Assembly (NCBI RefSeq): GCF_964340395.1
Contig: NC_135567.1
Location: forward strand, 5,793,399 to 5,857,398
DNA: 64,000 bases
DNA from: Glandiceps talaboti
Taxonomy: Eukaryota; Hemichordata; Enteropneusta; Spengelidae
Direction of reading: 5' to 3'
The notes under the pieces: model-generated
Told to the model about the DNA's origin: nothing
The model's database searches: none
The model's input: only the letters and a program-made list of their open reading frames with translations
Shown: positions 10,536-22,499 of the stretch, piece after piece
Numbering within the stretch: position 1 is the stretch's first letter
Layout of the letters: every line of letters begins with the position of its first letter
Made by a program: the position numbers and the translations under genes

Positions 10536-11646
10536 ACTGTCACTCCAAATTGCACGACAATATAGAATTAATCACAAGTTACATGTTATCTAAAAACATC
10601 AAACTTTTATAGTGGATCTGAAGTGTGATTTTAGTGAGAACCAAGAATGTCCTGTGGTGCGTGGAAAATCGCCTGGTAAAACACATAAAAATACATCTTT
10701 TTGCGAAATTTGTGAAACTTTCCGGTCCGTATTAAGGAAACTATATGAGCGTAAAACAGGGTCGAAGTTTCAAGGCCTCAAGTATGCGTCTCGAATTCAT
10801 CGGAAAATCGGTATTCCTAAATGTAATTCCAAAATTTGTTTTGCTGGTAGGAAAGAAGAGATGTCAGTTGAGGTTTAGGCATTTACAGTATCTAAAATGG
10901 TGGACTCTAGTGAAAGTTACGGCGAGTTGAAAATACCCAAAAGTAAGGCCCGTGAGCAGCCATTCATAGTGTAATGGTTGCAAACTGAAGGATAGATATA
11001 TGCAAATGAGGATGTTGTGGACTGGCTGATTATGTAGAAGGGGTGCAGAATTTGGATTTGAAGTTTACAACCCTGTTTCGAACAAACGCTTGTCATTTGG
11101 GCGCACAATGCGTAGAATTATGACTATAGCACATATTACACTGCTTGTGTGATGTCAATAGTGTCTTTTGAAAAGTGGCAGTTTACCTAAAGTCTCATGG
11201 TCTGATTTCCAATATGGCGTCGGTCATAATACTCATTAATATATTCATTTTTTTTCAGATTACAAAAAAAAATCATAAAAAATAGAAAAGAAGATGTGCT
11301 GACTTGAAATTAACAAATCTGAGTAAGCTACCCCCTGCGCATCAACACACCAGTTATCAAAGCAATCTGACAAGTAGTATTGGAGGAGATGATGAAAATA
11401 TCATTTTTTGAAAAAAAAATCATAAAAAATTGAAAATGGCACAGATCAACTTGGCATGAACAAATCTGAATAGCCTCCCCCAGGAAACATGCACACTAAA
11501 TATTGAAGTATTCTGGCTGTTACTTTCGGAGAAGATGATGAAAATATAAAAAGTTGACGGACACCTATGATTCACCTATACCTCTATACTCTATACCCAC
11601 CTATACCTAAAGCTACGCTTTCAGCTTTCGCTGACAGCAGAGCTAA
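10536..11646 (+). repeat. Right half of the long dispersed direct repeat
   Basis: It matches 62944-64000 and continues beyond the window end in the distal copy. The distal copy has about 115 extra bases near 63070-63190. It includes two diverged sub-repeats (AAAAAATCATAAAAAAT...GATGATGAAAATAT at about 11262-11400 and 11412-11545). Confidence 0.8.
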
Positions 11647-12065
11647 AAACTGGAGCGGGTTTGTAGAGAGTATTGCTTTGACCTGCACATAACCAGGAAT
11701 AGGCTGATATCCAATGTTATGTAGTAACATTATGTCATTGTGTGTGTAATCTAGTGGATTACTGTCTTGTACTCTGTACGGTCTTATTTTTGTGTTCTTT
11801 TGTTGTTTTAAATTGAAGTTTCAGTAATTGGACTTCCTGAGCCGAACTACAATGGCTGGACGTACCAACTGAACTGAACTATGGTACATCACACACACTT
11901 CTGAATTGCTCCAAGATTAACATCTGCTTGAGATTGCTTGAAAACAGAGTTATTAGTACAGATGAACTGTATTAATTCTGTAATCTGTATTGAAACTGTA
12001 AGTTCATTCAAGCTATAGACCTGATAAAGTGTCTTGTCCATTACTCTGTCTTACTATCTATGTGT
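11647..12065. other. No gene or clear repeat seen
   Basis: AT-rich sequence with stops in all frames; no recognisable motif. Confidence 0.4.
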
Positions 12066-12600
12066 GGCTTAAAGTCAAAAACCACTGGAAAGATTATTTT
12101 GATATTTGGTAAAGATGTTCAGTTCAGTTTCTTGTTAGTATATATTTTCAAATAAAATATATACATCTGCCTAGCAACGTGACCATGCCCACAGCAACAG
12201 CCAACTGGTGTTGCATATTGTAAATATAACAGGGGTGGATAGGCAAATAAACATAAAAATAGTGTGCAAATATGCCTAGCAACATGACCATGGACATAGC
12301 AACAGCTAAACAGTGTTGTTTATTGCAAAAAGTAAAGATAGAAATGGGTAGGGAAATGAATAAACTTCTCTAGTATGTTTGCAAATAAGCCTAACAACCG
12401 GACCACATCCATAGCAATGGTCAAATGGTATTGCATAGATAAATACAGTGATGAGTAGGCAAGTCACTACACATTTAAAAGCAAATGCCTGTATAACTCC
12501 TTAAGCTAACAACATCATTATACAGGCAAGTGAATGAATATTCACAAAATGTATGCAAATATAATTAGCAACAAAACCACACCCCTGACGCTGAAAATGT
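12066..12600 (-). mobile_element. Family H (Helentron-like) fragment with four tandem core units
   Basis: It contains the family phrases AAAGTCAAAAACCACTGG and then four diverged repeats of a unit of about 110-130 bp (CCTAGCAACATGACCATG, AGCAACAGCCAA). Both terminal hairpin and microsatellite are missing. Confidence 0.65.
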
Positions 12601-13249
12601 GCAGTGACAGCATATATTTATTGTTCCCAAATTTACTTTCAAACATTAGAATTTAATGTATTTATGTCCATAAACTTATGAACTGATATTGTCATCCAGT
12701 AAATATATTTTATCATCAAAATAACTTAAGATTGTTTTATTACTTTAATAACTAATCAATGGGTTATACTTCTAATTTATTTCCTAATCACAGGCATCTG
12801 TTTACTAGTATTATTTAATAACTACTATTTAAAGCAAAATTAACTGTTCAATGATTTGTACATGAAATATTGTAATTGGATTTGAAACTTTTTTTACTGT
12901 CGAAAAAGTCTTGGATAATTATGCTTGCAAAAACACATGAAACACAGGTTGATTGGCACATTTCATCTTGAATGTAAAGATATATACTACATCACTCTCA
13001 TATCTCCACTTGTACACGAGATCCCCTTGGACTCTTGGAAATTAGCAAGTAGACATCACACACATTTAAATCTGAACCAAGCATACACTAAGAACTGTGG
13101 AGAACTTATCAATTCTGTTGCATTCATTCACCTCCATGGAAGTTCCCCACTCCTACCTGATCTTTTGCGTAAACTCCCTTAATTTCCATTAATGTCCAAA
13201 TTTAAATAACATACATGTATGGCTGAATAATTATTGCAAACCATATAAA
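12601..13249. other. No supported feature
   Basis: AT-rich. The only longer frame (12925-13182) starts at a non-ATG codon and shows no domain, splice context or repeat relation that supports coding. Confidence 0.4.
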
Positions 13250-13700
13250 GGGACTGGACAGTTTCTTTGGCCGGGGAGGAGGATTGGAAGCGGTCTCTCC
13301 CTGTTTTTGAAATTGGCAGTAGAGAATTTGGGTCATTTCTACAATGGCATGACCTTGTTGGAATTATGGTATATATTCGTGTCCCTGTTTCGTATCTGTA
13401 TTCTTTAATATTATTTCATCAAGAGTGATTACATAACTATACATGTACATAATGTATTACCTACCAGACAAGTTACAGACCATGTCACGTTCTACTCTTC
13501 AATATAAAGGGATTAATACACATTGTACATTTTCTATTTTGGACACTACCCGGTACATGTTATTGACACTAACACAAATCACCACATCTCATCTGACTTC
13601 AGTTTGTATTATACATTGTAGGTATTAGCACCTAAAGTTCTCTAACAGTGACTTTACTATATCTATAATGGCAATGCCACTATACCAATGTTATGGACAC
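13250..13700 (-). mobile_element. Family P (Harbinger-like) fragment
   Basis: It begins GGGACTGGACAGTTTCTTTGGCC, a diverged copy of the family P terminus at 18427 and 16602. From about 13525 to 13700 it is the reverse complement of 17800-17960. Most of the interior is deleted. Confidence 0.65.
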
Positions 13701-13964
13701 TACATGGACCGTTTTGTATGTGTTATGCATGTGAAACTCATCTAAAACTTACATAAACTTCAGCTTTTCGAAACTTAGAAATAGTACCTTCAAGGCTACA
13801 ACTAATCTACAAATTGCCTTAGTAGACACACACAAACTCTAGTTCTGCTAGGGGAGATCCCTAGGACTTCCTCACCCCTAGAGGTCATGCATGCAGTCAA
13901 CCAATAATCAGATACGCCAAAATTTACTTTCATAATGGTATTAAACTTGTCATAAACATTTTAA

Positions 13965-14953
13965 CCAATGGCATTGTAGCACAACTGTACAGTTTTTAAA
14001 AAATGTTTATCCACATGTTGAACCATGCTAGATATAGGTGTTCATTTGCTGAATGATTATCCAACCATGCTGTTATCTTTGCAATATATGCGATCATTTG
14101 GCTGTTGGTATGGGCATGGTCTTGTTGCTAGGCACATTTACATACATTTTTAAAATATTTATTCTTTTGTCTATTAATTCCTGTTATCATTGCAATATAT
14201 GCGATCGTTTGGCTGTTGGTATGGGCATGGTCTTGTTTTTAAAAATATTTATTCATGTCTATTACTTCCTGTTGTTATCTTTGCAATATATGTGATCATT
14301 TGGCGTGGTCTTGTTGCTAAATAAATTTACACAAATTTTATGGAAGTTTTTTCACTTGTCTATTAATCCCTGTTGTTATCTTTGTGAAATACACGACCGT
14401 TTGGCTGTTGCTATAGGTGTGGTCATGGTTGCTAAGGCCATTTTTACACCTAATTTGCATATCTTTCATGGAATCATTGTATCTTTAGTATTTCTTCATC
14501 CATACATCCCTAGATGCATTCCCATTAAATTCCAGCCCTGTCTGCTCAGTGGTTTTGGAATTATAGATTTTTGACCAAAAGACACATTTTAGCCCTAATT
14601 TGCATATCGCTGATGGGACCATCATATCATGAACGATTCTTTAGTAAAAACACCCTGAAAAACGTTTCACCCAGATTTCAGCCCGATCTGCCTAGTAGTT
14701 TCTGAGTTTAAGTTTTTTGACCAAAAATAACATTGTTTTACCCAAATCTGAAACCGATGGTAAGATCATTTTGATTTGAACAATTTCCCAACTTGACAGC
14801 CAAGGTAATGGACCCACCAAATATCATGGCAATCGGTTTAGCGGTTTTTGACTTTAAGTTGTTTACACACACACACTTCCACACACATATTGACAGACAG
14901 ACAGACGCCGGGTGATCCCTATAGCAATACTGAACCTCAGTTCAATTGTGCTA
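13965..14953 (+). mobile_element. Family H element, complete
   Basis: The left end is CCAATGGCATTG followed by TAGCACAACTG (13977-13987). The core has about four units of 91-111 bp (GCAATATATG at 14081, 14192, 14283), then a second type of repeat (AATTTGCATATC...). A CA tract and GACA tract (14868-14906) follow, and the element ends with a hairpin, TGAAC-CTCA-GTTCA within 14921-14953, finishing in GTGCTA. There is no coding capacity. Short mirrored ends, tandem cores, a GACA microsatellite and a terminal hairpin resemble Helentron-associated non-autonomous elements; the assignment is by structure only. Confidence 0.7.
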
Positions 14954-15129
14954 ATTATGATGGATTGATTTAGATGTGCTGGTACATGGTCAACCTCATT
15001 TGCATAATTTTGAATAAAACTAGTTCCGTGTTTATAACATGGTTGACATAATACACAAATATCCTTTACATCTGCCATACTTAGTAGACTGAGTGACCAT
15101 TATATAATATAAGGTATTGGCTAGGGGAA

Positions 15130-15786
15130 ATTACAGTGACAGGGGATAACAGAATAAAGTGGGACCTAATTAAACTTAAGATCAGACCATTCAGTATAGC
15201 AAGAAAAAAGCTAAACATTTTAAACAAAACATTGTTGATCTGGAAAACAGGATTGTCTAATTACAGAGGAAGATTTCCATTTCCCCCAATGAGCTCTACC
15301 TCGCCAATCTACCTTGCTTGAGATCTACCTGGTATCAAAAGGGGGAAGGGGAACATTAAGTATTTCCTGAACTTAGAAAAGCATCACAAAAAGAAATGAA
15401 TGTATAAAGCCACGCACTTGAAGAAAGACCATGATGTAATCATTAACCAGCTAACATAAACTGTATCAGGAATCAGATCTTTCTACTCATATTTATACGA
15501 GGTCCAGCTATTTGGGGAGGAAGAATGGCAATGCTAGGAGACCCTGATACAGCATCTCAGGAATTACTTGATGCCATATCTTGCAACAGAGGAGCTTTTT
15601 AATACATTAGCCACGGTGACAGTTAATACATCCCCTGCTAATGGTGGGATAACAGTAGAACATTCTGTAAACATTTTTGGTCATTAGTGAATGCTTAGGT
15701 GGTGGATTCCTTTAATACGGCTTTTGAACAAGGAGAGTTCTCAATCTCTCAGAAACAAAGTATCATTACTCTGATAGACAAAAGCG
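15130..15786 (+). pseudogene. Non-LTR retrotransposon fragment (pre-RT and RT start), decayed
   Basis: The first frame reads DNRIKWDLIKLKIRPFSI (about 15145-15200), like the segment before the reverse transcriptase domain of CR1/L2-type or related ORF2 proteins. Intermediate pieces are frameshifted or deleted. The end (15710-15785) reads AFEQGEFSISQKQSIITLI, which resembles RT motif 0/1. The fragment is cut off at about 15785 by the next family H element. It carries no catalytic Asp motif. Confidence 0.6.
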
Positions 15787-16330
15787 CCAATGGTGCTGTA
15801 GCACAACTGTTGACAGAACACATTAATTTTCTGTAATGATTATGTGGTCTTTTGTGCTATACATATTTGCATACATTCTTTGAAGGTGTATTCCCGTGCC
15901 TTCTCATACATGGTGTTATATCTGCAATATACACAATAATTTAATATTAATATGGGTGTGGTCTTGTTGCTAGGCATATCTACATACAATTTTGCAATGC
16001 TCATCCATTTACCTTACCGTCTCCAGTGTTATTTTGGCATTATGTCATTGTTTACCTTTATTGCTAAGGGCATTTACACATTTTACATATTTTACAATAA
16101 TGTTTACTCAATCGCCTACCCATCCCATGTGACTGTTGCTAAGGGCGTGGTCATGGTTGCTAGGGCCAATTACATAAGTATGACACATTCACAATTTGCA
16201 GACTAACAGTAACACTTTCTGAATTATAACCAAATTTCTTCTCCAGTAGTTCGATAGGTAAAGTTCAATACCAAAATCACTTACAAGACAGAAAGACAGA
16301 CAGACAGACAGACAGGCAGTTTAACTTGAA
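15785..16330 (+). mobile_element. Family H element, truncated at the right end
   Basis: It has the typical left end (GCCAATGGTGCTGTAGCACAACTG), two or three core units and a GACA tract (16290-16315). The terminal hairpin is degraded (TTGAACCAACCTG). Confidence 0.6.
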
Positions 16331-16601
16331 CCAACCTGTTATTCACTGTTAAAGTTATGTAAACAATGTTTCCAAGCAACCTCAAGGAGAGATTAATTGT
16401 AGTGCCATTCACACACACTCGTTACATTATTTAAAGTACCTCATAAAATTTTTAATGGTTTAATGAGATCAATAAAACAATAGTTTCTGAACACTCCTAA
16501 TAATGAACTTGAACAAAAATGTAAAGATAAGTAGGCTTCAGTAAATACTATGAGCAATAATTTCACCCTAAAAATAGTTGTGAGTAATAACTCTACCCTA
16601 A

Positions 16602-18427
16602 GGGACCGGTCAGTTTCTTCAGCCTGGGGGCGGGGGGGGGGATTCTTAAATTGGGCCGACAAAAAGTCACTGACCCCCCCCCCCCCTATCTGTAAAATCA
16701 AAAACAGGCTGACCCCCCCCCCCCAATCACTTAATTCTAAAACATGATGACCCCCCCACCCCCCATATATATATATATATATATATATAATATTCACATG
16801 ACAGGTATTTTTTTTATCATGGCTCAGTGTGGATGCTTGACTGTCTTTCATCTACTTTATAAGATCCCGGATTAGCACTATCATAATTATAATTATTGAC
16901 TACACAGGGTAAATATATTCCAAAAGGATCTTGACAGTGAAAGATATTGGAAAGCTTGAGCAGGGAATATGTATATCTCTTATGGGGGTGCTAGGGGGTC
17001 ACCCCCTAGAAGCCCTGGGGTTTTTTTACTCTGAAAAGTCAATTTTGAGACTATTCAGACCCTTTCAGACAATAATTTCCAAGCTTTACAAGAAAGACAG
17101 CACCAACATGTAAAAAGCAACTACACAGGGTTGAAATAATTTTGAAATATACTTGACAGAGGGGAAGAGCTTGAAACTGGGATATGTCCACCTCATGTTG
17201 GGGATCGAAAGGGGTCTCCCTCTAGAAGCCCTGGATTTTTAATCTTAAAGCCAATTTTTAGGCTATTCAGACCCTTTCAAGCAATAACTTAATCCATGCT
17301 TTACAAGACAGCACCATCAAGTATCAGAAACTATTCTTTATAACTCACACAGGATTGAAATATGTTCTTAAAAAGTTAAATGGCATCATTATTTACATGT
17401 AGTAAAGGTCAGCACATCTAATGGTAGTATCATTGGTAGGGGAGATTTGGAGTTTAAGGCAATTTTAGACTACCTTGGCAAACATGTCACATCTTTAAAA
17501 GACTATCATCTCAAATTAGAACTGGGTGAAAATATTTAAGAAAAGTTTAATTCCATTATGACTGTAAACAGGTTGTTGGTGCATCTGAGTGTTGGTTGAA
17601 TGCCTGAGTGACCTCTTGGGGTGAGGGAGTCCTTGGACGTTTTCCCCTGGCAGATCTGCAGTTTTTTGCTTCTATTAAGGCAATGTTTAGGTTATTCATA
17701 GCCTTTGGGGTAATATTTCCAAGCTTCGAATAGCTAAATGTAAATGTAAGTTTTAAATGAGTTTCCCATGTCACATAAAAATTGCTCTGTAACATTTGTA
17801 TAGTGGCATTAATATTGCATGTATAGTAAAGTCACTGGTATGTTAGAGAACTTTAGGTGGTCATACCTAGTGTATAATAGAAACTGGAATCTGATGAGAT
17901 GTGGTGATTTGTAGTGTCAATAACATGTAGTGTCCAAATAGAAAGTGTATTCTTCCCTTCTGACAAGTTCATAGTGACGAGTAGGGAACATTTTAGATTA
18001 ACTTCTTTTATAAACTATCTATGAAGATTACCATTACGAAACCTTCAAGTTCACTTTTGCAATATAAGTGAAGCACTGATTGTGAAACAGCCAAGCATTT
18101 ACATGACATGTTCTGTAACTAGTGTGGTAGCTAGGTAATACATGTATATGTATATTTATAGTTATGCTTTTACTAATAAGTAAGAATTCATGTAAGAAAC
18201 AGGGAGAAAAACAAATATTTACATGTACCACATTTCAGACAACTTGCTATATGCCATTGTAGAAAAGGGATTTTTTTCTTCTATCACAATCCAAAACACA
18301 ATGACCCCCCCCCCCTATCCACAATTTTGAAAACCGCATGACCCCCCCCCCCTCTGCCAATTTCAAAAACAGGGTGACCCCCTCCCAATCCACCCTCCCC
18401 CCCCGGCCCAAGAAACTGACCGGTCCC
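16602..18427. mobile_element. Family P: PIF/Harbinger-like non-autonomous element, complete
   Basis: The inverted termini GGGACCGGTCAGTTTCTT are identical for 18 bp at both ends. The flanking trinucleotide TAA is present on both sides (16599-16601 and 18428-18430), as expected for the TWA target of PIF/Harbinger elements. Sub-terminal regions carry long C/G runs and GACCCCC phrases. The interior (17,000-17,950) has duplicated blocks (AGGCTATTCAGACCCTTTC). No transposase frame is present. A (TA)n tract lies at about 16765-16789. Confidence 0.7.
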
Positions 18428-18430
18428 TAA

Positions 18431-19519
18431 AATGGTTAAATTCATCTTATCCCCTGTAAATCTGTTGTTTTTGGAAATGTTGTGAAATTAATAGAATAAT
18501 TTTCCACAATCCAAAGTTTACCAGAATATCTCCATCTACTATGGAATAATATTCCCTCTCACTACTAGCCTGGGTTCCCCTGCAGTCCAACCAGAACTGC
18601 ATGACTAACATAAGTATCATATACTAGAGATTGCCAGAGTTGAGGAAGCAATGTGAAAGAGGCTTATCAATAATGAACTTGATCAAAATGTAATGTCTCA
18701 ATGATGATGATTGCGGTATTGCATTTTTGCTCTGGATTGTTTCCAATTTATTGAGACTTCTGTATGGCCCTCTCATAACATGACTCTTAACTAAGAATTA
18801 AGATACAACACAAAAACTCATTTGTTAATTGACCATACTGATACGATATGGGTATTTTATTTTGGATTTAAGCAACTTTCCTTTAGGTCTGTTCATATTG
18901 CTTGAATACAATTGTAAATTAACTTTGAATGAACATGGGTAATCCCCAAGGCTAATCACATCTCTAGTCTGTGCATAAATGTGTACTTTTCCATATATTG
19001 AAATGTCACCATGCATTAAAAGCTTGATTAGGCCAAATAATAAAAAAAACATTGTTTGCGTTCGGTTACCCGATCTCACCTATTTTTTCACGCCGACCCT
19101 AAAGTTAGTTTTATGTATTTGCGAAAAATAATAATAAAATTGCAAAAATCGTGAAGTCTCTCAAGAAATAGTGGGTGCGGAAACTGATATCAACTTAAAA
19201 ATACAATATAAAACTATTCTGTAATGGCTGTACATCTGATAGGAAGAAATAAACAGCACAGACTGAGACCACATTGAAAACAATGGAAAACCTCACACAT
19301 GAAAAAAAAAATATAATAAAATAAAAAAACCCCTAAATTTACTTACCCCACCTATTTTAAAATTGAATGTAATTATGCCTTACTAGTGGTTAGCTGTGTT
19401 GACTGTTTATAAGTCACTTCCTGCATGTATGTACCATAACGATTATTCTTAATGATTATTTTTTTCGGTGTTCTGCAAAAATAAACTTGGTCTGTCTATT
19501 TTACTTTTTTTTAGAAAAT
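18431..19519. other. No gene seen
   Basis: AT-rich unique-looking sequence with poly-A runs. Frames are short and lack coding character. Confidence 0.4.
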
Positions 19520-19520
19520 A

Positions 19521-20485
19521 GTGCCAATGGTGTTGTAGCACAACTGTATTTAGGTGTTGTTATGGGTGTAGTCTTGTTGCTAGGCATATTGCATCCATAT
19601 TTTTGAATCTGTATTCAACTTGCTACCCATCCTTGTTGTTATATTAATTTTGTAATATGCATCATTTCACTGTTGCTAACGGCCTGGGCTTGGTTGCAAA
19701 GGCACATTGTGTCATAATATTTTAAACAATAACTGGAGAATAACACCTCCAGAAACATCGCCACCACATTTCAACCTAATTCACCATTCAATTTAAAGAT
19801 ATAAGTTTTTGACAACAATTGGCATTTTTAGACCTAATTTGCATATCACAGATGGTATCATCATGTTATGAATACAGCTCCATTGACACATCCCCAGATG
19901 CATCCACATTAAATTTCAGCCCAATCTGCTTTGTTTTAGAATTATAGAGTTTGATCAAAATGTTCATATCATTAATGGGATGGATCATCATGTTATGAAC
20001 AATTCTTAATCTAAACATCACTAAGAATGTTCAACTTTCAACGAAATCTGCTAAATTATTTTGGAATTATAGATTTTTGACCAACAAGACACATTTTTAG
20101 CCCTAATTTGTATATCACTGATGGGGTCATCATGCTGTGACCAATTCCTAATATAAGCATCCTGAAGAATATTACAACCACATTTCAGCCCAATATGCTC
20201 AGAAGATTTGGAATTAAAGATTTTTGACCAAAAAGACGCCCTTTTAGACCTAATTTGCATATCACTGATAGGATCATGATGTTATGAACAATTCATAATC
20301 TAAACACCACTAAGAACGTTCTCATCAAATTTCAGACCGATCTGCCAAGTATCTTTTTAGTTTCAAATCACACATCAGTGGTAAGATCATTTTGAATTTA
20401 ACAATTTTCCAACTAAACGCCGAAGGTAATATACCCACTAAATATCATGGCAATTGGTTGAGCTGTTAAGTTGTTTACACACACA

Positions 20486-20518
<33 letters not shown>

Positions 20519-20519
20519 C

Positions 20520-20566
<47 letters not shown>

Positions 20567-20614
20567 TTTGCCATGACTGTATCACTACTGAACATGAGAT
20601 GTTGAATTGTGCTA
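19521..20614 (+). mobile_element. Family H element, complete
   Basis: The left end is GTGCCAATGGTGTTGTAGCA. The core is dominated by four units of about 145 bp (CTAATTTGCATATCACTGAT variants at about 19835, 19970, 20100, 20247). A (CA)n tract (20474-20516) and a (GACA)n tract (20519-20567) follow. The terminal hairpin ends at GTGCTA (20614). Confidence 0.7.
20474..20567. repeat. Compound (CA)n/(GACA)n microsatellite
   Basis: Near-perfect CA dinucleotides are followed directly by about twelve GACA units, just before the terminal hairpin of the enclosing family H element. The same order recurs in the other copies. Confidence 0.9.
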
Positions 20615-21429
20615 AAAAAAAAACATAGTACAGTTGTTTTCTTGAAAAACAAAACAAATACAGGGTTAATTATGTTAGGCACACAGTATTTCTCAGACAT
20701 TATTATGGACATGAGATCTCAAAACAAATCTTCATATAATTCCTGATTAAACCTGCACTAGCTGCATTTTTTTGCATTTTGTTCATCACAACAATGAACA
20801 ATGTATTCGTATAAATATGTTCAATAACTTATTAAATGAGATTGTACTTATTAATTTGTGGTCAATTATATCTATAAGCAGTATAATCTTGGGTTGAAAT
20901 CTTTGCCATTGGGAAATGTGTAATGCTCCACTAGCTGAATTTCAAGCATTTTTTTTATCAAGACATCAACAATATATACATGTTCAATAATTTATAAAAT
21001 GACATAATGTTAATTTCTGCTCAATTAAATGTGTATGCAGTATAATAACGTTAGGGGCACTGATATATTGTCCGTCCAATCAATCACTATAATTGTATTT
21101 TATTGTGTGCACACCTATGCATATATGTACACACACAGGTTTACATTCACATTCACTATACTGCAGGGTGTACTATATACTGATATAATCGTTAAACAAG
21201 TTTCAACATGAGAAAAGATTTGCCGATTTGTTCTAGCATGGAAGTATCACCCACCATTCTAGAATGGTACTCTCCAAACAAATTTGTCTTTACAGATGTC
21301 ACATACATGTACATGTGTAATCTTATTGAATACATATTTCATTCAATAAGCCATTTGTGATAGTTTTGATTAGAATGGAATTCAATGCAAGGATTACATT
21401 TCATGTTAAAACAACATTACAGAGTTCGT
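20615..21429. other. No supported feature
   Basis: AT-rich. It contains two diverged copies of a phrase (CACTAGCTG...TTTTGCATTTTGTTCATCA-like, near 20755 and 20930), possibly an old local duplication of about 175 bp. Confidence 0.35.
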
Positions 21430-21553
21430 TGCAATACATGAATGGGGGGGGGGAGGGTTCGGTGGCTTGTTCCATTGGGCCGACAAAAAGTCACTGAACC
21501 CCCACCCCTATATATAACCAAAAACAGGCTAAAGCACGATAACCCCCCCCCCA

Positions 21554-21591
<38 letters not shown>

Positions 21592-22300
21592 ACACACATC
21601 ATATTCAAATGACAGGTACTTTTTTTATCGTAACTCAGTGTGGACTACTTGACAGTCTTGAAAATACATAATAAGATCCCAGGTTAGGATTATCATAAAA
21701 TTATTGACTACACAGGGTAAATATATTCCAAGAAGGGTTTAATAGAATCTTGACAGTGAAAGGAAGGGGGAAAGCTTGAGAAGGGAATGTATACATCTCT
21801 CATGGGGGTCCGAGGGGGTCTCCCCCTAGAAGCCCTGGTGGTTTTTGTACTCTGAAAAGTCAATGTTGAAACTATTCAGACACTTTCAGATAATAATTGA
21901 TAATAAAAACATGTACAAAACAACTACATAGGGTTGAAATATTTTTGAAATATAGTTTTTATAGAACCTTGACGGAATAGCTTGTGACTGGGATATGTCC
22001 ACCTCATGTGGGGGGGGGGGGTCCTAGGGGTCTCATCCTAAAAGCCCTGGATATTATTTTTACTCTTAAAGCCAATTTTAGGCTATTCAGACCCTTTCAA
22101 TCAATATATGTAACCTCCAAGCTTTACAAGACAGCACCATCAAGTATCAGAAACTATTCTTTATACCTTACTTAGGGTTTAAATATGTTCTTAAAAAGTT
22201 AAATGGCATTATTATAATAAAGGTCAGCACATCTAATGTTAGTATCATTGGTAAGGGAGATTTGGAGTTTTAAGGCAATTTTAGACTATCTTGGCAAACA
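21430..22300 (+). mobile_element. Family P fragment
   Basis: The interior matches 16625-17500 (GGGCCGACAAAAAGTCACTGA, CCCCCTAGAAGCCCTGG, CAAGCTTTACAAGACAGCACC). Both inverted termini are missing. A (CA)n tract lies at about 21550-21598. Confidence 0.7.
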
Positions 22301-22499
22301 CGATCACTCATCGTTGAAAGCTGGTTCTGTTGTAGGCGATAGAATGCTACGAGGTTCGACACATCTTCCCATCTTTGAGAACAGATATGTCAAACCTTGC
22401 AGCCCTATAGTGCATACATCCAATGCTAGCATAACCATGGCTGGCCACAGTACCATAACCACACGTTGTTACAGTTTGTTAATATCATAACTAGGCAAA

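Larger units (their letters stand above)
1557..11646 (+). mobile_element. Candidate 10-kb element, full-length relative of the copy at 61.84 kb
   Basis: The segments 1557-2650 and 10536-11646 match 61842-64000 in order and orientation (start CAAGCGACCTAT, then GGTCAGAATAGCTCC). In this copy the two halves are separated by 7.9 kb (2651-10535) that contains the broken gene at 4564-8709. In the distal copy the halves are joined directly. CACTG occurs at both edges of the extra DNA (2646-2650 and about 10534-10538), and one CACTG is present at the junction in the distal copy. Either the distal copy is an internal-deletion derivative of a gene-bearing element, or 7.9 kb inserted here with a 5-bp duplication. 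I favour the first reading because the inner edges lack convincing inverted termini. The element end near 11646 (GACAGCAGAGCTAAAA) is tentative. Confidence 0.5.

Noticed and set aside
10612-10930. Plus-strand frames of 61-88 codons
   Set aside because: They lie in the right half of the dispersed repeat, overlap in two frames, and the second repeat copy has indels that break them.
14053-14574. Plus-strand frames of 80-115 codons in family H cores (also 27533-28121, 39828-40125, 59787-60084)
   Set aside because: They follow the tandem core units and start or stop with unit indels; the same peptide phrases (HLAVAMGVV) recur with frame changes, so they are repeat artefacts.
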